64,000 bases of DNA, taken from NCBI GenBank assembly GCA_910587255.1, contig CAJUKT010000060.1, forward strand, positions 62,001 to 126,000, in the 5' to 3' direction. The translations under genes and the position numbers were made by a program. This document shows positions 58,647 to 64,000 of this stretch, one piece after another (the first letter of the stretch is position 1; every line of letters begins with the position of its first letter). The stretch comes from an uncultured Oscillospiraceae bacterium (GTDB taxonomy: Bacteria; Bacillota; Clostridia; Oscillospirales; Oscillospiraceae). Under the pieces are notes generated by a model, which saw only the letters and a list, made by a program, of their open reading frames with translations, did not search any database and was not told the DNA's origin.

Positions 58647-61466
58647 TTAGTAGCCGCTCTGCCCGCCCATCAGGCCCATCATGGTGGAGGACTGGGAGTT
58701 CATCTCCGCAATCAGCTGCTCCAGACGGGTGAACTTGGTGGTATAGCGGTCAATCTGATCGGCCATCTTATTCGTCCAGCGGTCAATCTGGTTGTCGATG
58801 CTGTCCATCTGGCTCTTCAGGCTGTTGCTGTTCAGCGAGGTGGGCGCCTTGACGGAGCCCGCCCGGGCAATCAGCACGCCCTTGGGCTCGCCGGTGGTCC
58901 TGACGTAGCTGTTCAGGGTATTCTGCATGGTCTGCATCAGCCCGTCGCTGGAGGAGCCGCCCTCCTTGGTCTTGGTGAAGGCGGTGCGCACCTTGTCCGG
59001 GTCGCTTTCCAGGGCGGCGCGCAGCTTATCCTCGTCCAGGCTGATGGTGGTCATGCCGTCGTTGTAGCTGGTGCCGATGCCGATCTCGCGCAGGGTCTGG
59101 CCGTCGCTGCCGCCGGGGGTGATGGCGGAGAGCAGCTTGCCATACATGCTGGACAGGGTAGTGTCGCCGAACAAAATGCCCTGCTTGGCCTTCTCGTTAT
59201 ATGCCTTCAGCTCGCTCTCGGAGTACTGGTCCTCCTGCTCGGCGGTGAGGGGGTCGTACTTCGCGCCGTTGGACTTCTGCGCGGGCATGGTGGAGTAGGC
59301 GCTTTTGATCTCGGTGGCCATCTCGTTGTAGTCGTCCACAAACTCCCGGATCACGTCCACGATCTTGTCCACGTCGGTGGTGGTCTCAAAGGTGATGCCC
59401 TCGTAGGCGTTTCCGTCCTTGTCGGGGGCGTTGGCGCCGTCCGCGTTGAACTCGCCCTTCACATTGATGGTCAGCCCGTCGATCTCGAAGCTGTTGCTGG
59501 ACCGGGTGAGGTTCTCAAACCGCTTGCCGTTGATCTCCACGTCCATGATGGCGTCCTGCCCGGCGGTGTAGTTGACGGCAGGCTCAATCACGCGATCGTG
59601 CGAATCATTGAAAAAATTATCCTTAACTGTGAATTTCTGCTCCACACCTTTTTGATCTGTCACGGTAAACTGGCCTGTCTTTTCATTGTAGGAAGCAATC
59701 ATCTGATGCCCGCTGATGCTTTCCACTTCCTTAGCAAAGTCCTGCATGGTCGTATTTTTATCGATATTAAACTCCAATTGGAACGTATCAAACTCAACTG
59801 TTATACGGGCAGAGCCGTTCTGGACGAACGCACTGAGACCATAGTTCTCTGCAAAATTATGGTTGATCTCCAAATCTTCGGGCACCCCGAACAGCTTATC
59901 CGCCAGCCCGCCGAACTCAATCTTGCTGTTGGCCCCGGTCTCGGTGGCGGTGAACTTGAACTCGTTGGTGAGCTTGGAGTAGCTCACCTTCATTCCGGCG
60001 CTGGCGTTGGAGTTGATGGAATTCATCAGGCTCTCCAGGGTGGTGTCCTCGGTAACGTTGATGTGGGCCCCGTTAACCTGGAAATCGTAAATCGCCTTGC
60101 CGTCGTTATCCACCCGGTAGCCGTCCTTGTCCACCCGGTTGCCGGCCTTGTCCAGATAGTAGGAGGTGCCGTCGGCGCGCTTGTGCTCCGTGGCGCCGCC
60201 CGCGCCCTTCAGGCGGTTGTCCTGGGTGAAAACGCTCTCCCCCTTGTCGCCCAGGATATCAGACAGCTTCTTGCCCGGATTGATGAAGTTGGAGTCCCCG
60301 CTCTGGAATCCCAGCGCCTCCACAGCGCTGCCGCCCAGGCTCAGGGTGGAGCCCTCCTTGGTCTTGAAGGACAGCTTGCCGTCCGTGTTGTTCACCCTGA
60401 TCTTGTCCTTGCCGAAGGCGTCGTCCAGCTCGGCCTGAAGGGCCTTCTTGAACTGCGTACCCTTGTCCTCCGCAGCGTCATAGCTGAAGTCGATCCGATT
60501 CATCACATCGGACATGCTGATCTTCTTGGTGGTGCCGTTGAAGGTGATGCCCAGCTCCTTGCCGCCGCTCCACGTGCCGTCCTCGCCCTTGGTGCCGCCC
60601 AGGTACTCATAGGCGGGCACCTTCTTGGTCAGATCACCGGGATTGCTCAGCACGTTCTCCGAGGCGTACTTCTTCATCTCGCCGGAGGAGCCGCTGATCT
60701 TCACCGTATTGCCGTTGCCCAGCCCGTCCGAGAAGGTGATCCTGCCGTCCTCGTTGGCCGTCACCTTGATGGCCTTGTCGGCGGTGGTGCTCTCCTGGAA
60801 GCCGTTCTTGGTGTAGGTGTACTTGACCTCACTCAGCTTCTTATTGATGGCGTTGGCCAGCTTTTCCGCGCTGTTGCTGCCCTCCATCTCGTTGAGGTTC
60901 TCCAGCTCGTCAAAGTTGATGGTGAAGGAGGTGCCGTTTTTGCCGCCGTACTGGAAGGTCAGGGAGCCGGACACGGTGCTCACGTCCAGATCCTTGGTGA
61001 TGTCAAACTCCTTGCCGGTGACGGAGGACACGTCCCCCATGCCTCCGGCCAGGCCGGACACGGTATAGGTGGCGGCCTTGGCCATCTGCTTCACGCCGTT
61101 GATCTTGATATCGCTGGAGGTCTTGCCGCTGGCGGTGATTTTGTCCTTATAGGTGCCCATGACGGCGGTATTCACCGCGCTGCTGAAGAAGCTCTGGCTG
61201 AGCAGGTTGGTTTTGGAGGAGTAGGAGGTGTACTTGTTGTTGAAGTTCACCGCCTTGTCGATGATGCTGCGGTAGGCCTCCTGCTGCCACTCAATCCTGG
61301 TGCGCTTCTTCGTCAGGTTTTCAATCTTCAGCTTGATGCCGGAGACCGCGTTTTCGATCATGGACTCGGTATCCATGCCGCTGGCCAGGCCGCTGAGCAC
61401 ATTTCGGTTCCCATAAATGCTGCTGGTGTTGTAGCTGCTGTTGCTTAAACTGGTAATAGATGCCAT
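58647..61466 (-). CDS. fliD: FliD filament cap protein (enlarged)
   Basis: The protein has 939 residues, against about 450-600 for most FliD proteins. The N-terminal FliD domain (LASGMDTESMIENAVSGIKL, RIEWQQEAYRSIIDKAVNF) and the C-terminal domain (LREIGIGTSYNDGMTTISLD, DQIDRYTTKFTRLEQLIAEM) are conserved. Between them lie repeated hook-IN-like segments (VTEDTTLESLMNSINSNASA; IDKNTTMQDFAKEVES). A stretch encoding residues about 527-629 has clearly lower GC than its flanks. FliD caps the filament and often contacts host surfaces. A SigD-like promoter precedes it, and AAAGGAG is upstream of the ATG. Confidence 0.93.
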   Translation of the reverse strand: MASITSLSNSSYNTSSIYGNRNVLSGLASGMDTESMIENAVSGIKLKIENLTKKRTRIEWQQEAYRSIIDKAVNFNNKYTSYSSKTNLLSQSFFSSAVNTAVMGTYKDKITASGKTSSDIKINGVKQMAKAATYTVSGLAGGMGDVSSVTGKEFDITKDLDVSTVSGSLTFQYGGKNGTSFTINFDELENLNEMEGSNSAEKLANAINKKLSEVKYTYTKNGFQESTTADKAIKVTANEDGRITFSDGLGNGNTVKISGSSGEMKKYASENVLSNPGDLTKKVPAYEYLGGTKGEDGTWSGGKELGITFNGTTKKISMSDVMNRIDFSYDAAEDKGTQFKKALQAELDDAFGKDKIRVNNTDGKLSFKTKEGSTLSLGGSAVEALGFQSGDSNFINPGKKLSDILGDKGESVFTQDNRLKGAGGATEHKRADGTSYYLDKAGNRVDKDGYRVDNDGKAIYDFQVNGAHINVTEDTTLESLMNSINSNASAGMKVSYSKLTNEFKFTATETGANSKIEFGGLADKLFGVPEDLEINHNFAENYGLSAFVQNGSARITVEFDTFQLEFNIDKNTTMQDFAKEVESISGHQMIASYNEKTGQFTVTDQKGVEQKFTVKDNFFNDSHDRVIEPAVNYTAGQDAIMDVEINGKRFENLTRSSNSFEIDGLTINVKGEFNADGANAPDKDGNAYEGITFETTTDVDKIVDVIREFVDDYNEMATEIKSAYSTMPAQKSNGAKYDPLTAEQEDQYSESELKAYNEKAKQGILFGDTTLSSMYGKLLSAITPGGSDGQTLREIGIGTSYNDGMTTISLDEDKLRAALESDPDKVRTAFTKTKEGGSSSDGLMQTMQNTLNSYVRTTGEPKGVLIARAGSVKAPTSLNSNSLKSQMDSIDNQIDRWTNKMADQIDRYTTKFTRLEQLIAEMNSQSSTMMGLMGGQSGY

Positions 61467-61580
61467 TTGAACCGCTCCTTTCCAAAAAACCTATGGGCAG
61501 ATTGCCCTGTCCATAGCACGTTTACAGGAGAAAATTTTGAAAAATTTTTTGCAGTTTTTTCGCTGTACCTCTGTTCTTTT

Positions 61581-61607
61581 TTATCGACCTGTAGTATATT
61601 AAACTTA
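61581..61607 (-). promoter_or_regulatory. SigD (sigma-28) type promoter of fliD-fliS-fliT
   Basis: On the minus strand TAAG, exactly 15 bases, then GTCGATAA; the consensus is TAAA-N15-GCCGATAA. Plus-strand positions are 61604-61607 and 61581-61588, about 115 bases before the fliD start. Confidence 0.75.
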
Positions 61608-61648
61608 AGACTTTTCCCCAAGTTTTTGTGAAAGGGAGGGAATATTCC

Positions 61649-62461
61649 TTGACTCAAATCATTGCCGTCACCAACCAAAAGGGAGGCGTGGGAAAGACCA
61701 CCACCTCCGCCGCTCTGGTCTGCGGCCTCCACCAGCGCGGGGCCAGGGTTCTGGGGGTGGATCTGGACCCCCAGGGCAATCTGGGCTTTAACCTGGGCCT
61801 GGACATTGGCACGGGATGCACCGTCTATGATGTGTTGAAGGGCGCCTGTTCCTTGGAGCAGGCCATCGTATCCACAGAGTATGGGGACGTGCTGCCCTCG
61901 GACATTATGCTGTCCGCCGCCGAAGTGGAGTTCACCGTCCCCCGCCGGGAGTTCATGCTCAGCGACCAGCTCTCCACCGTCCGTTCCCAGTACGACTTCG
62001 TGATCATCGACACCCCGCCCGCCCTGAATATCCTCACCGTCAACGCCTATGTGGCTTCCCACGGGCTCATTGTCCCCATGGAGGCCGAGGTACTCAGCCT
62101 GGTGGGCATCACCCAGCTTCAGGAGACCATCGAGACCGTCCGATCCACCTACAATCCCCAGCTGAAGGTGCTGGGCATCCTTCTCAACAAGTTTAACGGC
62201 CGCCTCACCCTGTCCAAGGACATATTGGAGCTGGCCGAGGAGGTGGCCGGCCAGCTGGGCAGCAAGGTGTTCCAGACCCGCATCCACCGGGGGGTGGGGG
62301 TGGCCATGGCCCCTGCCCATGGGCAGACGGTGCTCACCTACCAGCCCGATTCCCGACCCGCCCAGGACTTCCTGGACATTGTGGACGCGGTGGCGGGGGA
62401 CCGTTTCCCCCGGCCCAAGCCCACCTTTCGCCAGAAGTATATTTCTAAATTTTTCAACTAA
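61649..62461 (+). CDS. ParA/Soj-type P-loop ATPase
   Basis: A 270-residue protein. I use the TTG at 61649, nine bases after GGGAGGG; an in-frame GTG at 61628 overlaps that ribosome site. The deviant Walker A is KGGVGKTTT, followed by GVDLDPQGNLGFNLG, Walker B FVIIDTPPALN, and the ILLNKFNGR block. There is no N-terminal DNA-binding domain. No ParB gene follows. Instead a ComFB gene begins 24 bases later. MinD/ParA relatives of this type place flagella, chemoreceptor arrays or other cargo. Placement next to fliD suggests such a role here. Confidence 0.88.
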   Translation: MTQIIAVTNQKGGVGKTTTSAALVCGLHQRGARVLGVDLDPQGNLGFNLGLDIGTGCTVYDVLKGACSLEQAIVSTEYGDVLPSDIMLSAAEVEFTVPRREFMLSDQLSTVRSQYDFVIIDTPPALNILTVNAYVASHGLIVPMEAEVLSLVGITQLQETIETVRSTYNPQLKVLGILLNKFNGRLTLSKDILELAEEVAGQLGSKVFQTRIHRGVGVAMAPAHGQTVLTYQPDSRPAQDFLDIVDAVAGDRFPRPKPTFRQKYISKFFN

Positions 62462-62485
62462 GTCTAAGTAAGGAGTATTGTCATT

Positions 62486-63130
62486 ATGGCCAAGAACGAC
62501 AAGACCAGTAAGACCGCGCGGGTGATGAACCTGCTCAGCAAAAAGACGGACCCTGTTGCCGAGCCCGCCCAGGAGCCGGCTCCCGCCCCTGCCGTTCCCC
62601 CCATCGTCACCTCCATGGCGCCTGACGCCGCGGTGTCGGGGCAGATCAAAAGCGCCTTGGAGAACGCCCTGGAGGGCGAGCTGGGCGCCCAGCAGCCCGC
62701 CGCTCCCGAGCAGCAGCCCGTCCCCGCCCCCCAGCCTGAGCCGGAGCCCGAACCCCAGCCCGAGCCGGAGCCCGCTCCCGTCCAGGCCGCCCCTGTGCAG
62801 GAGCCTCCCGCCCCGGAGCCCGCGGAGGAGCCCGCCCACCAGTTCCTGGAGCCGGAGAATCCCGGCTACATCAATGTGATGCAGGTGCTGGTGGAGGAAA
62901 AAGCCCCCAAATACGTGGAGATGTTCGGGCTGTGCAGCTGCAAGCGGTGCATGGAGGACGTGAAAGCGTTCACCCTCAATCACCTGCCCCCCAAGTATGT
63001 GGTGCTGGAGCCCAATGACCGCGTGCCCAGGCTGACGGTGTACGAGGGCAAGTTCAGCAGCGACATCACGGCCCAGCTTCTCCAGGCGTGCAAGGCGGTC
63101 CATGAGACCCCCCACCACAGCCGGGGCTGA
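62486..63130 (+). CDS. ComFB-family protein with long Pro/Glu-rich N-terminus
   Basis: A 214-residue protein. Residues 20-120 are mostly Pro, Ala, Glu and Gln repeats (PQPEPEPEPQPEPEPAP). The C-terminal 85 residues are a ComFB domain (INVMQVLVEEKAP, C150-x-C152-xx-C155 in CSCKRC, and FTLNHLPPKYVV) with its zinc-binding Cys set. ComFB domains have been reported as cyclic-dinucleotide receptors in cyanobacteria, which would fit the second-messenger theme here; binding in this protein is not shown. It is in one operon with the ParA-type gene. Confidence 0.85.
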   Translation: MAKNDKTSKTARVMNLLSKKTDPVAEPAQEPAPAPAVPPIVTSMAPDAAVSGQIKSALENALEGELGAQQPAAPEQQPVPAPQPEPEPEPQPEPEPAPVQAAPVQEPPAPEPAEEPAHQFLEPENPGYINVMQVLVEEKAPKYVEMFGLCSCKRCMEDVKAFTLNHLPPKYVVLEPNDRVPRLTVYEGKFSSDITAQLLQACKAVHETPHHSRG

Positions 63131-63139
63131 CAAGGTCAG

Positions 63140-63181
63140 AAAAGCCCTGGCGGATGGATATCCATCCGCCAGGGCTTTTTT
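63140..63181 (+). terminator. Intrinsic terminator of the ParA-ComFB operon
   Basis: A perfect 19-bp palindrome (AAAAGCCCTGGCGGATGGA and its complement) with a T7 run. It also lies ahead of the end of the convergent HDOD gene. Confidence 0.92.
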
Positions 63182-63197
63182 TCCTGCCCAGCCTGTC

Positions 63198-64000
63198 TCA
63201 GCCTTCGGGATTCTCTTCCCCCTCCTCCAAGGGAGGCAGCTGCTGGGGATAGGGGTTGGTGAGCTGCTCCCAGAGGGTGTTCACATTTTCCATGCAGATA
63301 AAGTACACGCTGGTCATCATATTGTCGGGGATACCCAGCTCCTCCGCCAGCACGTTGATCTTCTCCCAGTCGGCGGACTCATAGCTGAGCACCAAATCAT
63401 ACAGCATACCGCAGCGCCCCTCATGATTGAGCAGGGCAGCCTTGATCTCGTCCGCCACCGGAACCTCCGACAGGATATCCTCCAGCGGCGCGTCAATGAG
63501 GTAATTCAGGGTGGAGAACATCCCCATCAAATAGCCCTCGGACTTGGAGATAGGCATATTTTTGGCGTAATTCATCAGCTCGCTACAGAAATTGGCCCGC
63601 ATGAAGGAGCGCTTCAGGAACTCCTCCGAGCCCGCGTCCACCTCGTTTTCCGCATTGCTGGCGCTGAGCAGGTAGATCCACTGCTTCAGCTGCCCCAGGC
63701 CCAGGGTCATGATGGCCTGCCGGATGGTGGTGGCCCGGTGGCGCAGGGCAAAATAGGCGGAGTTGACCATTTTCAGCAGGCCATACGACAAGCTGGCGTC
63801 GGCGGCGATCATCTGCTCAATTTCCTCCACGTTGGGCTCATCCCGGGTGACGGCCACCATGAGCTGGAAGAAATTGCTCTGGATATACGCGCTGCTGTGG
63901 GCCTTGGTGGTGAGCTTGCCCGCCACATAGGGCCCTTCCACCCCATCCGCCCCCAAGGCCACCGCCCGCTCATAGGTCTGCGCATCCTCAATGTGGGTGA
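63198..64000 (-). CDS. EAL-HDOD signalling protein, C-terminal part (cut by window end)
   Basis: The frame is open to base 64000, so the N-terminus is outside the window. The first visible residues (HIEDAQTYERAVALGADGVE, then GPYVAGK) match the end of an EAL domain, where the chain returns from the barrel. An HDOD domain follows (QLMVAVTRDEPNVEEIEQMI, LSYGLLKMVNSAYFALR, IRQAIMTLGLGQLKQWIYLL). EAL-HDOD proteins of the YuxH/CdgJ group often bind or degrade c-di-GMP and affect motility. Whether the EAL active site is intact cannot be seen. The GTG at 63962 is not the real start. Confidence 0.88.
   Translation of the reverse strand, partial: THIEDAQTYERAVALGADGVEGPYVAGKLTTKAHSSAYIQSNFFQLMVAVTRDEPNVEEIEQMIAADASLSYGLLKMVNSAYFALRHRATTIRQAIMTLGLGQLKQWIYLLSASNAENEVDAGSEEFLKRSFMRANFCSELMNYAKNMPISKSEGYLMGMFSTLNYLIDAPLEDILSEVPVADEIKAALLNHEGRCGMLYDLVLSYESADWEKINVLAEELGIPDNMMTSVYFICMENVNTLWEQLTNPYPQQLPPLEEGEENPEG

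Noticed and set aside
58605..61448. Open frame of about 950 codons on the plus strand opposite fliD
   Set aside because: Shadow of a conserved FliD gene, with no supporting signals.
1..64000. CRISPR arrays, tRNA and rRNA genes
   Set aside because: No regularly spaced direct repeats and no recognisable tRNA or rRNA sequence were seen on either strand.

Overview
The window looks like chromosomal DNA from a motile, GC-rich member of the Clostridia, most likely Oscillospiraceae-like (the Oscillibacter / Intestinimonas / Flavonifractor neighbourhood). That placement is an inference. It rests on the Bacillus-type order flgM-flgN-flgK-flgL-yviE-fliW-csrA, SigD-like (TAAA-N15-GCCGATAA) promoters, S-layer-homology (SLH) proteins, BirA-type control of bioY, strong GGAGG ribosome sites and high GC. 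No rRNA or tRNA gene is present to settle it.

Layout. (1) 1-5.5 kb is an accessory, decayed region: a large unrecognised protein that may be cut by the window start, a zinc-ribbon protein downstream of it, an AT-rich IS3-family element that has lost one end, and a serine-recombinase fragment. (2) 5.5-16.7 kb is metabolic and sensory: a small ORF, a methyltransferase and a Vat/CatB-type acetyltransferase; an amino-acid permease with a metallophosphoesterase; a LysR regulator divergent from a lipoprotein sugar-binding-type sensor, a double-receiver hybrid histidine kinase and an Fe-S aldo/keto reductase. (3) 16.8-22.6 kb holds a minus-strand operon hypB - large Fe-S flavoprotein - hypA - membrane protein, divergent from a FadR-type GntR regulator. 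Matching TGGTnnnACCA palindromes lie just inside both promoters. (4) 22.6-25.8 kb: bioY under a BirA operator, a SprA-related protein and a MATE transporter.

(5) 26-38.2 kb is a minus-strand cell-surface cluster: a FliK/YlqG-like protein, a stand-alone FlhB C-terminal domain (YlqH-like), a PilZ protein, two very large SLH proteins and a second PilZ protein. (6) 38.2-49.6 kb is the motility core on the plus strand: cheA-cheW-cheR-cheB, a terminator, then flgM-flgN-flgK-flgL-yviE-fliW-csrA-yjfB. (7) 49.6-57.7 kb: an orphan ClpB-D2-like AAA protein, an FtsA-like ATPase with an unusual C-terminal region plus a membrane protein, a chemoreceptor, an orphan FtsE-like ATPase and a membrane-anchored C39-type peptidase. 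(8) 57.8-61.5 kb: fliD-fliS-fliT-like under a SigD-like promoter. (9) 61.6-64 kb: a ParA-ComFB pair and the C-terminal part of an EAL-HDOD protein that runs off the window.

The main theme is motility and surface behaviour coupled to second messengers: SigD promoters, FlgM, FliW-CsrA, two PilZ proteins, ComFB and EAL-HDOD. The flagellin gene and the basal-body genes are not in the window. The most novel-looking items are the orphan ClpB-like ATPase, the FtsA-like protein with repeated beta-grasp-like segments, the twin-operator nickel/flavoprotein locus, the five-module SLH protein, and the low-GC patch inside an oversized fliD.
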